From Alphaproteobacteria bacterium (GTDB lineage: Bacteria > Myxococcota_A > UBA796 > GCA-2862545): a DNA stretch of 64,000 bases. Positions 39,676 to 49,200 of the stretch are shown here, one piece after another; within the stretch, counting starts at the first letter, position 1, and the number at the start of each line of letters is the position of its first letter. The stretch covers positions 62,001 through 126,000 of the forward strand of contig JACKEO010000011.1 in NCBI GenBank assembly GCA_020632955.1, in the 5' to 3' direction. The notes beneath the pieces were generated by a model that saw only the letters and a list, made by a program, of their open reading frames with translations, had not been told where the DNA came from and did no database searches. A program made the position numbers and the translations under genes.

Positions 39676-41481
39676 GTGAGACACGCCATCCTCTTCGCGC
39701 TGACCGGACTGCTCACCGCGAGCTGCGCCGGTGGAGACGCGGATCCCGAGGCGCCGAAGACCCCGTACGAGGCCTTCCTCAAGGAGTACGCCGCCGAGAC
39801 CATCCCGCTGTGGGCCCGGTGGAAGGACGCGGCCTGGCGCACGCACACCAGCGTGGTGCCCGGCGACCACACCAAGGCCCAGCAGGCCGTGGTGCTGTAC
39901 GAGGCCTGGCGCAACAAGGCGGCCGACCCCAAGTGGGTGCGCCAGAGCCGCGACCTGCTCCGCGACGGCCAGGGCAAGCCCCCCTCCCCCGTGGAGCGCT
40001 CCGCCCTCGAGGCCATCAGCCGCACCGCCCGCCTCTACCCGAGCAGCGACAGCGCGATCCTCGACAAGATCGACGAGAAGGTGGGGCTCCAGGCCCGCTT
40101 CCGCCGCCGGGCCCAGCCGCGCATGGCGGGCGAGGTGGTGCGCGCCGACGAGCTGGCGCGGCGCTTCGCGGCCACCACCGACACGCCGGAGCGCAAGGAG
40201 CTCTGGCGCGCGATGATCGCCCCGGCGGCCGACCTCAAGCCGGGCTTCGCCGAGCTGCGCGACCTGCGGAACGAGCTGGCGAAGAAGGGCGCCTACAACA
40301 GCTACATGGACGCGCAGATCGACGTCTACGGCATGACGGCGTCCGAGATGACCGAGCTGATGCGCTCGGTGGAGCTCACCCTGCGTCCGCTCTACCAGGA
40401 GCTGCACACCTGGACCCGCGAGGAGCTCGCCTCCCGCTACGGCTTCGCCACCAACCAGCTGATCCCGGCCCACTACCTGCCCGCGCCCCTCGGCGAGGAC
40501 TGGGGAGGTCTCGTGCACGTCGAGCACCTCGACGTGGACCCGGCCCTGCAGGAGATGGGCGCCAAGCAGATGGTCCGCCAGGTGGAGCAGACCTTCACGG
40601 CCATCGGGCTGCCCCCGCTGCCGGGCACCTTCTGGGAGCGGTCCAACCTCTACCCGGCCCCCCCGGGCGCCCCCGAGGGCAAGACGCAGGGCGCGTCCAC
40701 CTGGGACATCGACCTGATGGGTGACGTGCGCGTGCTGATGAACGCGCGCCCCACCAACGCCTGGATGAGCGCGTCGTACCGCGAGCTGGCCTTCGCCCAC
40801 GCCTTCCACCTGCGCTTCGAGAACCGCGTGCCCACCGCGATCCGGATGCAGGAGCCCCGCGCGCTGATGGGCGCCCTGGGCGTGTGGGCCGACTTCGCCG
40901 CCACGCGGGCCGACCGCCTGCAGAAGGCCGGCCTCGTGGCCGAGAAGCCCGACGCCATGCTGGCCCTGCTCAAGGAGGCGCTCACCTACGTGCCCTTCGT
41001 GCAGTTCGGCGCCGGCACGGTGGTGCCCTTCGAGTACCAGGTCTACGCCGAGGCCCTGGCCCCCGGGCAGATGAACAGCCAGTGGTGGGGCCTGCTGGCC
41101 CGTCACCAGGGCGTGTTCGCCCCCGAGACGCGCACCGAGCGCTGGGCCGACTTCCTCCACGTGGACGCGCTCACCGACGCGCCCGGCCGCTACTCCGACT
41201 TCGTCCTGTCGGTGGTGCTGGCCTTCCAGCTGCACGAGGCCCTGTGCGCCCAGCTCGGGGTCGACCCGCGCACCGCCGACGTCACCTCGAACCCCCGCAT
41301 GGGCGAGCTCTTCACCCAGGTGGCCGTGGGCGAGGGCGTGGAGGACTGGATGGCCGTGGTGGAGGCCGCCACCGGCGAGAAGCCCTCGGCCGACGCCATG
41401 GTCCGCTACTTCGACCCGGTGTACCGCTGGCTCCAGTCGCAGAACGTGGGCCGCACGCCCTCGCTGCCGCCCCTGCGCTGA
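39676..41481 (+). CDS. M2 (ACE-like) metallopeptidase homologue without zinc ligands
   Basis: Lipoprotein of 601 residues; the signal ends in GLLTASC (Cys17). The fold follows peptidase family M2 (angiotensin-converting enzyme): YEAFLKEYAAETIPLWARWKD, LRNELAKKGAYNSYMDAQ, ARYGFATNQLIPAHYLP, and the end ADVTSNPRMGELFTQVAVG. At the zinc site, HEMGH reads RELAF (369-373) with neither His, and the third ligand Glu is Met398. So it cannot bind zinc in the usual way, and hydrolysis is unlikely. It may act as a periplasmic binding or structural protein. The gene is monocistronic, divergent from the RND pump. Confidence 0.83.
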   Translation: MRHAILFALTGLLTASCAGGDADPEAPKTPYEAFLKEYAAETIPLWARWKDAAWRTHTSVVPGDHTKAQQAVVLYEAWRNKAADPKWVRQSRDLLRDGQGKPPSPVERSALEAISRTARLYPSSDSAILDKIDEKVGLQARFRRRAQPRMAGEVVRADELARRFAATTDTPERKELWRAMIAPAADLKPGFAELRDLRNELAKKGAYNSYMDAQIDVYGMTASEMTELMRSVELTLRPLYQELHTWTREELASRYGFATNQLIPAHYLPAPLGEDWGGLVHVEHLDVDPALQEMGAKQMVRQVEQTFTAIGLPPLPGTFWERSNLYPAPPGAPEGKTQGASTWDIDLMGDVRVLMNARPTNAWMSASYRELAFAHAFHLRFENRVPTAIRMQEPRALMGALGVWADFAATRADRLQKAGLVAEKPDAMLALLKEALTYVPFVQFGAGTVVPFEYQVYAEALAPGQMNSQWWGLLARHQGVFAPETRTERWADFLHVDALTDAPGRYSDFVLSVVLAFQLHEALCAQLGVDPRTADVTSNPRMGELFTQVAVGEGVEDWMAVVEAATGEKPSADAMVRYFDPVYRWLQSQNVGRTPSLPPLR

Positions 41482-41522
41482 GCCCCCCGCGCCCCGGCGT
41501 GGGCCGCGGGCATGGCCTCGTC

Positions 41523-42233
41523 GTGCTCCAGCGCTTCCCGCGCTGGGCCGTGGTGGCCAAGCCCGCAGGCCTGGCGTGCCACCGATCGGCGATGGTGCGC
41601 GACCGCGACACGGTGGTGCGCCGCTGCCGCGCACGCTTCGGCGGCGACATCCACCTGGTGCACCGCCTCGATCGCGCCGCGAGCGGCTGCCTGCTGGTGG
41701 CCTTCGACGGCGCCACCGCCGCCGCGCTGAAGGAGGGCCTCGTCGCCCCCGAGGCCACCAAGCTCTACCTGGCCTTCGTCCGCGGCCACTTCCGCTGGGA
41801 CGATCCCGTGCCGGTCGACACCGCGGTGAAGGGCGACGACGACCAGCCCCGCCCGGCCAGCTCCGTGGTCACGGCGCTCGGCCGCAGCCACGATCCGCGC
41901 TGCTCCCTGCTCGCCGTGCGCCCCCGCACCGGTCGCCACCACCAGGTGCGTCGCCACGTCCGCGACCTCGACCACCCCATCCTGGGCGACGCCGTGCACG
42001 GCGACACCCGCGCCAACCGCCTGTGGCGAGAGGCGCACGGCCTGCCCCGCCTCGGGCTGCACTGCATGTCGCTCGACCTGGCCACCGGCCCCGACGGCCC
42101 GGTGTCGGTGTGGTGCCCGCCCCCCGCCGACCTGGTGGCGGTGTGGCGCACGCTGCCGTGGTGGCCCGAGGCCGTGCGGCGGATGCCGAGGCTGGGGGGA
42201 CCGACGCTGGACCTGCGGGTGGACGAAGGCTGA
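41523..42233 (+). CDS. RluA-family pseudouridine synthase (TruC-like)
   Basis: The protein has 236 residues from GTG 41523; GTG 41499 is also open. It begins LQRFPRWAVVAKPAGLACHRS, aligned with the start of TruC. The catalytic motif is LVHRLDRAASGCLL with the conserved Asp in HRLD. TruC-like features also include RTGRHHQVRRHVRDLDHPILGDAVHGD and LGLHCMSL. TruC makes pseudouridine 65 in tRNA; related RluA members act on rRNA or tRNA, so the target is tentative. It follows the M2 gene by 41 bases, so they may be co-transcribed. Confidence 0.9.
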   Translation: MLQRFPRWAVVAKPAGLACHRSAMVRDRDTVVRRCRARFGGDIHLVHRLDRAASGCLLVAFDGATAAALKEGLVAPEATKLYLAFVRGHFRWDDPVPVDTAVKGDDDQPRPASSVVTALGRSHDPRCSLLAVRPRTGRHHQVRRHVRDLDHPILGDAVHGDTRANRLWREAHGLPRLGLHCMSLDLATGPDGPVSVWCPPPADLVAVWRTLPWWPEAVRRMPRLGGPTLDLRVDEG

Positions 42234-42272
42234 CCCCGAGGGCGTCGCCCGCGGTGCGTTCCGCGGCCTGGA

Positions 42273-44336
42273 TCAGCGCGGGGGGAGCTCCCACCGCTCG
42301 TCCAGCACCACCTCGAACGGGCCCGAGGCGACCACCGGGTCGGGCCGCGAGGCGTCGATGGTCTCGATCACCGCACGGAAGCGTACGCGCCAGGGGCCGG
42401 CGGCCGGCAGCGCCACGGTCGCGGCCAGCGGCGTCGCCGCCCACCAGTGGCCCACGCGCCCCGGCGCCAGCACGACCTCGTGCCGGGCGTCGTCGCGCTC
42501 GAACACCACCGTGGGACCCGACAGCGCGGCCGGGATGAACCAGCCCGAGTTGTCGGCGAGGCCGCGGAGCTGGTTCGCCTCCAGCCGCACCTCCAGCACG
42601 TCGGTGGCCGTCAGCGTGATCGCCGCGGGGTACACCCCACGCGCGGCCTGGGGCGGCGGCGTGCGGGGCAGGCCCACCACCCAGCCCTGGGGCAGGCCCG
42701 GCACACGCCGCACCTCCCCGGCCTCGAGCCGCCCGTACAGCGGATGCAGGACCCGTTCGATCGGCGTGTCGACGTAGCGCTGGGTCATCGAGGTGGGGCA
42801 GGCCCCGGCCACGGGCACGTAGTCGATCGCCCGCCACGGCTTCGCCACCCGGCGCGGCGGGCCCACCACCGCCACGGGACCCTCCAGCCGGAGGAGCCGA
42901 GCCAGGACGGCACCGTCGCCGAGCGCCGCGTCGGGCAGGCTCGCCTCGTCGGCGGAGACCAGGGCCGTGCACGGGGGGGAGAGCGAGCCCGGGACCGAGG
43001 AGCCGTCGGCCAGGAGCAGGTGCGCCACGGCCGGGCCGGCGCTGGCGAGCGGCGGCCCGGAGGTCTCCGACACCGTGCGCCACACCGTCCGGCCGACCAC
43101 CTCCTGCAGGGACCCCCGCTCGGCCACGAGGGTGGCCAGGGCGTCCTCCAGCGCGCCGTGACCCAGCGGATCCGTGCGCCGCGTCTCGACCTCGAGCCAC
43201 GCCACCCTCGGCAGCGTGAGCCCCAGGGTGAGGACGGCCACCGCCCACGAGACGCCTCGGCTCCCTCCCTCGCGCAGGCCCGCCACGGCCGCCGCCGCCC
43301 CGACGGCGAGCGCAGGCACGAGCACCGTCAGGTAGCGGGGCGCCATGTAGGGCATGGACGAGGGCAGGTAGGCGGCGAGCACCAGGTACACGGGCCAGGC
43401 GACCACGCGCACCCTCCGGGCGTGTCGGGGGGGCAGCACCCCAGGCGCCCCCGCGAGCACAGGCGCCGCGAGCAACGCCACGCCCGTGGCCGGAAGCCAC
43501 GACGCGAGCGGCCCCTCCGGGCCCGGCGCACCGGGCACGCCCCAGGTGAGCAGGGCCAGGGCCTCCCGCACCAGCGCGGGACCTCCACCCGCCGGCCCGC
43601 TCACCGCCGGGATCTCCAGCAGCGCGCGGGTGTTCGGCCAGCCCGCGGCGGCCTCCTGCGCCAGGTGGGGCGCGTAGGCGAGCGTGGCCGGCACGACCAC
43701 GAGCAGGATCGTGCGCCGCAGGTGCCCACGGGTGCGCCACAGCACGCCCGGGAGGCTGGCCAGGCCCAGCGCGAGCATCGACAGGTGGAGCTGCGCACCC
43801 AGGGCCACCGCCACCGACCATGCCGCCACCGCGCGCGGGTCCCCGTCGTCGGCGACCCGCAGCAGCGCGACCGCCGCCGCGGCGGCCGGCAGCACCACGA
43901 AGGACGGATTCCACAGGTCCGCGAGCACGCCCAGCACCGCCGGGTGCGTGGCCGTGAGCACGGCGCACGTCCAGGCCGCGAGCGCGCCCAGCCGCCGCAC
44001 CGTCCCCAGGCCGAGGAGCACCACGCCCACGGCCGCGAGCCCCCCGGCGCAGGCCATCACGGGACGGGCGCCCGCGCCCGCGACCAGCTGCGGCAGGCCG
44101 AACACCACGGGCGACAGCCAGCCGGGGATCCGGGCCCCCGTGCCGCCTGAGAGCTCCGCCCCCGGCGACACCCCCGTCGAGGACAGGGCGAGCCCACGGG
44201 CGAGGTCGCGGTCGGTGAACAGGTTGTACCCGAAGTCCCCGTACAGGCCCCGCCACGCGAGGGCGCCTCCCACCGCCACCACGGCGAGGACGGCGAGCGC
44301 GGAGGGGAGCACGGATCTCGACGGGAGGGGCGTCAC
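42273..44336 (-). CDS. Multi-pass membrane protein, GT-C-like glycosyltransferase
   Basis: The protein has 687 residues from GTG 44336, preceded by AGGGG; an ATG at 44372 is possible. About 10-12 membrane helices fill residues 10-340. The first loop has FGYNLFTDRDLARGLAL with an acidic pair, as in the GT-C fold (ArnT, PMT) where an Asp after helix 1 is catalytic. A LADLWNPSFVVLPAAAAAVALL segment follows near 150. The C-terminal third (350-687) is periplasmic and beta-rich, ending RFRAVIETIDASRPDPVV. Family level is uncertain: an ArnT-like glycosyltransferase or another lipid-linked transferase. Donor and acceptor unknown. Confidence 0.7.
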   Translation of the reverse strand: MTPLPSRSVLPSALAVLAVVAVGGALAWRGLYGDFGYNLFTDRDLARGLALSSTGVSPGAELSGGTGARIPGWLSPVVFGLPQLVAGAGARPVMACAGGLAAVGVVLLGLGTVRRLGALAAWTCAVLTATHPAVLGVLADLWNPSFVVLPAAAAAVALLRVADDGDPRAVAAWSVAVALGAQLHLSMLALGLASLPGVLWRTRGHLRRTILLVVVPATLAYAPHLAQEAAAGWPNTRALLEIPAVSGPAGGGPALVREALALLTWGVPGAPGPEGPLASWLPATGVALLAAPVLAGAPGVLPPRHARRVRVVAWPVYLVLAAYLPSSMPYMAPRYLTVLVPALAVGAAAAVAGLREGGSRGVSWAVAVLTLGLTLPRVAWLEVETRRTDPLGHGALEDALATLVAERGSLQEVVGRTVWRTVSETSGPPLASAGPAVAHLLLADGSSVPGSLSPPCTALVSADEASLPDAALGDGAVLARLLRLEGPVAVVGPPRRVAKPWRAIDYVPVAGACPTSMTQRYVDTPIERVLHPLYGRLEAGEVRRVPGLPQGWVVGLPRTPPPQAARGVYPAAITLTATDVLEVRLEANQLRGLADNSGWFIPAALSGPTVVFERDDARHEVVLAPGRVGHWWAATPLAATVALPAAGPWRVRFRAVIETIDASRPDPVVASGPFEVVLDERWELPPR

Positions 44337-44389
44337 CCACGCCCCTTGGCCCGCGCGCGGGGGCGCGGCCACGAGGGCGGGACCGGCCC

Positions 44390-44543
44390 GCTCCGACGAC
44401 CACCGACCCGGGACGCAGCCCTACGCCCCGCGGTGTGCGCGCGCGGCCCGAGCGAACCCGGGGGGGACACGCCCCGCCACCGAGGGTACACGGCCTGCCC
44501 GGCCGACACCCGCTCGCTCCGACGACCACCATCCCGGGACGCA
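44390..44543. repeat. Direct repeat, two copies 126 bases apart
   Basis: Copy 1 is 44390-44417 and copy 2 is 44516-44543. Both read GCTCCGACGACCACC, two variable bases, then CCCGGGACGCA (26 of 28 bases identical). The 126-base spacing equals about 12 helical turns, so both copies would face the same side of the DNA, as expected for paired operators or a diverged tandem duplication. Confidence 0.6.
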
Positions 44544-44586
44544 CCCCAAAGACCTGACGCGCGGCGCGCAGGCGGGGCGGGGGGAA

Positions 44587-44609
44587 CCATTGCACCGAAG
44601 GTGCAATGG
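44587..44609. promoter_or_regulatory. Perfect inverted repeat upstream of the PLP-enzyme gene
   Basis: CCATTGCACC, a GAA loop, then GGTGCAATGG. It lies about 105 bases before ATG 44715, and its AT-richer arms stand out in a very GC-rich region. No T-run follows, so an operator or RNA hairpin is more likely than a terminator. Confidence 0.6.
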
Positions 44610-44714
44610 GGGGCCCCACCCGCCGAGATCAGCCGCAAACCGCCGGTCCCGAGGCGTCCCGCACAGTGCCACCGTCAGATCGACCCGGTCCGCCGGCAAC
44701 CAAGGACCCACTCG

Positions 44715-46067
44715 ATGCCACGCGTCCCCCCCGACCTCGCCCACGCCGCCCCGCGCACCCGCCTCCTCCATGAGGGCATCGACGCCCGCATCCGCGCTCG
44801 CGGCGTGGCCGTGCTCCACCCCGACGACGACACCATCCTCCACGACCTCTTCGGCGCCGAGCCGATGGTGGCGTGGCAGGAGGGCAAGGCCGCCGACGCG
44901 ATGCTCCAGGAGCGCTGCTGGAGCGAGCTGCCCACGGTGTACGCCCGCTACGGCACCGACGAGGGCCGGGCGCTCATCCGCCGGCTGCGCGCGCTGTACG
45001 CCGCCGAGGCGGTGGTGGTCACCGACTGCGGCGCCCAGGCCGTGGCCCTGCCGCTCGATGCGCTGCTGAAGCGCGGCGACCACGCGGTGCTCGCGCGCCA
45101 GATCTACGGCAAGTCCCGCACCTTCCTCGAGTGGACGATGCAGCGCCTCGAGGGCTCGGTCACCATCGTCGACCACGTGGACGCCGCCGCCCTCGAGGAG
45201 GCCGTGCGCCCCGACACCCGCGTGGTGCTGTCGGAGACCTTCTCCAACCCGCTCACCCGCGCCCTGGACCCCGACGCGGTGGGCGAGGCGGTCGTGCGTC
45301 TGCGCGAGAGGCGCGCGCCGGGCCTGCGCCACGTCGTGGACGACACCATCGCCACGCCCTGGGGCCCGGCGCGCCCGCTGCTCGACCGGCCCGGCATCGA
45401 CGTGGTGGTGGGTGCCGGCACCAAGGCCGTGTCGGGCCAGGATCGCGACACCTTCGGCTACATCGCGTCGAACCGCGTGCCGCTGATGAACGAGGTCATG
45501 GACCTGCAGGCCATGCGCGGAGGCACCCTGTCATGGCGGTCGGCCGGCGTGCTCCTGCAGGGCCTCGACGAGGCCGCCGACCTGCACGCCCGCCGCTGCG
45601 ACAACGCGGTCGCCGTGGCCGCCTTCCTCGCGGGACGGCCCGACGTGGAGGAGGTCCACCACCCCTCCCGTCCCGATCACCCCGACGCCGACGTGGTGGC
45701 CCGCGCCTACGCACGACCGGGATCGCTGGTGTCCTTCAAGGTCCGCGACCTCGACGAGGACGGCACGCTGCACCTCTGCAACGTGATCGCGATGACCGTG
45801 GTGTGGCGCTACGCCCTCTCCTTCGACGGCCTCGTCTCGAAGGTGAACCACCACCGCACGGTGAGCGAGCACTTCACCCCGGCGCCGCGCCTGAGGCGCC
45901 AGGGCATCGACCGGGTGGTGCGGCTGGGCTGCGGCGTGGAGGAGGCCGACGACCTGATCACCGCCCTCGGGTGGGCCCTGGACCACCACCGGGAGCTGAC
46001 CGCCGAGGACGTGCTCGCCTGGCGACGCGCCCGGAGCGCGGACCTGCGCCTGTCTGCGGGCGCCTGA
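44715..46067 (+). CDS. PLP-dependent Cys/Met-metabolism family enzyme
   Basis: The protein has 450 residues and starts at ATG 44715 with AAGGA upstream. It belongs to the fold-type I family of cystathionine gamma-synthase, methionine gamma-lyase and O-acetylhomoserine sulfhydrylase. Visible features: VYARYGTDEGRALIRRL, DCGAQAVALPLDALL, ETFSNPL (where SNPT is usual), HVVDDTIATP with Asp209 to bind the pyridine nitrogen, and the Schiff-base Lys237 in GAGTKAVSGQDRD. Residues 1-45 form the N-terminal arm seen in the tetrameric enzymes. The exact reaction cannot be decided from sequence. Regulatory-looking repeats lie upstream. Confidence 0.88.
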   Translation: MPRVPPDLAHAAPRTRLLHEGIDARIRARGVAVLHPDDDTILHDLFGAEPMVAWQEGKAADAMLQERCWSELPTVYARYGTDEGRALIRRLRALYAAEAVVVTDCGAQAVALPLDALLKRGDHAVLARQIYGKSRTFLEWTMQRLEGSVTIVDHVDAAALEEAVRPDTRVVLSETFSNPLTRALDPDAVGEAVVRLRERRAPGLRHVVDDTIATPWGPARPLLDRPGIDVVVGAGTKAVSGQDRDTFGYIASNRVPLMNEVMDLQAMRGGTLSWRSAGVLLQGLDEAADLHARRCDNAVAVAAFLAGRPDVEEVHHPSRPDHPDADVVARAYARPGSLVSFKVRDLDEDGTLHLCNVIAMTVVWRYALSFDGLVSKVNHHRTVSEHFTPAPRLRRQGIDRVVRLGCGVEEADDLITALGWALDHHRELTAEDVLAWRRARSADLRLSAGA

Positions 46068-46151
46068 GCGCACGGGGACGCTCCGCGGCCAGACGGGACC
46101 CCACGCCACAGCGGTACGGCGAAACCACGGCGCGACCGTCGAGGATCGCGG

Positions 46152-46208
46152 CGCCGCCGCGATCTGCCTGCGACACCTCGGTGACGCCGCTGCGGTCTGC
46201 CTCAACAC
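46152..46208. repeat. Direct repeat of about 24 bases upstream of the giant surface-protein gene
   Basis: Copy 1 is 46152-46176 and copy 2 is 46185-46208, both built around CGCCGC(C/T)GCG(A/G)TCTGCCT and ending ACAC. They lie in the 231-base gap before the gene at 46299 and could be binding sites for a regulator. Confidence 0.45.
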
Positions 46209-46298
46209 GCCCCCCCGTCGTGTCGTAGGATGTCGTCGGAATGGTTCGTGTCCCCCCTGCGCCGGCCGCCGACGGCGCACACCGCCGTGGAGCCCGCG

Positions 46299-49200
46299 AT
46301 GCAGCCCGTCGTGCGTCTGTTGCCGCTCACCCTCCTCGCGAGCGCTGCGCTCGCCGCTCCCCCCACGCCCGGCGCCTGCGACCCAGGCGAGGGGCGCCTC
46401 GAGGGCGTCCTGTCCGCGGGCAGCCAGGCCGACCTGATCCTCGCGGGCTCCGTCAACGCCGACACCGCCGGCCGCGACGTGGCCGTGGGCGACTTCAACG
46501 GCGACACCATCCCCGACCTGGCGATCGGCGCCGACGGGGCCGACCCCAACGGCTCCCGCTCCGGCGCGGTGTACGTCTTCTTCGGACCCCTCGCGGCGGG
46601 CTCCGGCACGATGGCGGCCAACGCCGACCTCGTCCTCGACGGCGCGCGCGCGGGCGATGCCACCGGCTGGCGCGTGAAGAACGCCGGCGACATCGACGGC
46701 GACAACCGCGACGACCTGATCATCGGCACCTACGCCACCGGCGGCCTGTCCCTGGGGGCGGGCATGGCGTGGATCGTCACCGCGAGCACGATGCAGGGGC
46801 AGACGCAGATCGATCTCGAGACCCAGGCCGACGCCGCCCTCTTCGGCGCCGTGGGCAGCGAGAACTTCGGCCGCGACGTCTTCGGCATCGGCGACGTGAA
46901 CGGCGACGGGTTCGACGACGTCCTGGTGGGCGCGCGGCGAGCTCCGGTGGGTGGGTACGAGCGCGGTGCGGCCTCGATCTTCCTCGGGCCCATCACGGGC
47001 GACCGCTTCGCCGACGTGGACGAGGACGTGCGCATCGTGGGCCCCGGCGACTACGCCGGCCTGGGCGCACTCGCCTTCGCCCGCGGCGATGTCGACGGCG
47101 ACGGCGCCGACGACTTCGGCGTGGGCGCGCCCTTCGACCGCACCACCGGCGTGAACTCCGGCGCGGTCTACCTCTACGACGGCAACCTCGCGTGGTTCCC
47201 CGGCCAGCCCCAGGTGCTGCTGCAGACCACCGATGCGTCGGTGCGCCTGTTCGGCAACTCGGGCGATCGCCTGGGCGTGGCCGCCACCCTCGCCGGCGAC
47301 CAGACGGGCGACGGCAAGCCCGAGATCTGGCTGTCGGCCTTCACCTTCGGCCAGTACAACCAGGGCGCGATCTGGCTGCTGGACGGGGCCCTGCCTCCCG
47401 GCGACTACAACGCCCGCGCCACCTCGCTGGTCCAGATCTACAGCCCTCACGGGAATGGCAGCTTCGGCTTCTCGCTGGCGCCGCCCGCCGACTACGACCA
47501 GGACGGCGAGGTCGACCTCCTCGTGGGTGCGGAGCGCGGGCCCGGTCCCGTGCAGCAGGCCGGCGCCGCGTGGATCGAGTACGGCCCCTGGCCCACCCCC
47601 AGCGCGCGCGACATCGTCAACGTCGACGCCACCTTCCAGGGCACGGCCTACCTCGACCGCACCGGCAGCCAGCTCGCCGTCGGCGACCTCAACCAGGACG
47701 GCTACCCCGACGCCGTCGTCGCCTCGCCCACCCACGATCACACGGGCTCCGATCGCGGCATCGTCAGCATCTTCTTCGGCGGCGACACCGGCCCCGCGCC
47801 GCGCACCTTCTACGCCGACACCGACGGCGACCAGTACGGCGACCCCGGCGTCACCACGGTCGACTGCTTCCTGCCCGGGGGCTTCGTCACGCGGAACACC
47901 GACTGCGACGACGGCGACGCGCTCATCAACCCCAGCGCCTCCGAGATCTGCGGCAACGCCATCGACGAGAACTGCGACGGCCTCACGAGCGCCGGCGACC
48001 ACGACGGCGACGGCATCGCCGGCTGCGACGGCGACTGCAACGACGACGACATCGACGTGTTCCCCGGGGCCGACGAGCTCTGCGGCGACGACCTCGACAA
48101 CGACTGCGACGGCCTGATCGACGACAGCTCGTCGGTGGACGCGGTGGACTACTTCCCCGACGCCGACGCCGACGGCTACGGCGACGCCGGCAACGTCTTC
48201 CGCGACTGCGAGGACCTCACGCTGCTGGGCCTGCAGACCCTCGGCGGCGACTGCGACGACAGCGACCCCGCCATCAACCCGCTGGCCCTCGAGATCTGCG
48301 ACAGCATCGACAACAACTGCCTCGACGGCATCGACGAGGCCACCGCGGTCGGCGCGAACTCCTACTACCTGGACGACGACGGCGACGGCGTCGGCGACCC
48401 CTGGTCGTGGACCCGCGCCTGCACCACCCCCATCGGCTACTCCGAGTTCCCCCTCGACTGCGACGACACCGACCCGGCGATCAACCCGCTGGCCACCGAG
48501 GTGTGCGACTTCGCCGACAACGACTGCGACGGCCTCTTCTACATGGGCTGGCGGCAGGACGCGGACGACATCGCCTTCGCCGCCTTCCAGGGCACCACCG
48601 TGGGCGGCAACTTCGGCCTGGGTGGCATGGCCATCCTGCCCGACATGGACTTCGACGGCGACGACGAGCTCATCATGACCTTCCCCGGGTCGAGCCTGTC
48701 GGGCGAGACCACGTCGGGCATGGTGCTCGTGCGGCGCGGTCGCGCCGACGGCGGCGCCTTCGACATGAACGGCACGCTGGGCGACGGCCAGGGCAACTGG
48801 GACGTGCAGATCCTCGGCACCCGCAAGGGCGGCGAGGTCGGCTACAGCGTGGCCTCCGGCGACGTGAACGGCGACAGCGTGCCCGACCTCGTGGTGGGCG
48901 CCCCCGGCGCGCGCGTGCCGAACCTCGGCCAGGGCGCGGTCTACGTCTTCTTCGGCCCGCTCGCCGACGGCACCATCCCCATCGACAACGCCGACCTCAC
49001 GCTGCGGGGCGCCGGCGCCGAGCACCGCACCGGCACCGACGTGGTGGTCGCGAACCTCGACGGCGACGACTACGACGACATCGTCGTGAGCGCGCCCGGC
49101 TACAGCAACGCCACCGGCAAGGTGGGCCGCGTCTACGTCTTCCGCGGCGGCAACCCCCTCTTCGGCACCTACGACCTGCCCGCGTCCGCGGCGTCCACCT

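Larger units (their letters stand above)
44337..44714. other. 378-base divergent region with repeats and a perfect hairpin
   Basis: It separates the membrane-protein gene (minus) from the PLP-enzyme gene (plus). No gene is seen. It holds a direct repeat of about 28 bases 126 bases apart and a perfect 10-base-pair inverted repeat, listed separately. Confidence 0.7.

Noticed and set aside
44587..44609. The perfect hairpin as a Rho-independent terminator
   Set aside because: No T-run follows and no gene ends just before it on either strand; it lies between divergent genes.
46230..46298. ATG at 46230 as the start of the giant surface protein
   Set aside because: It lacks a Shine-Dalgarno and would put 23 polar residues before the signal peptide; ATG 46299 has GGAG upstream and begins with a proper signal.
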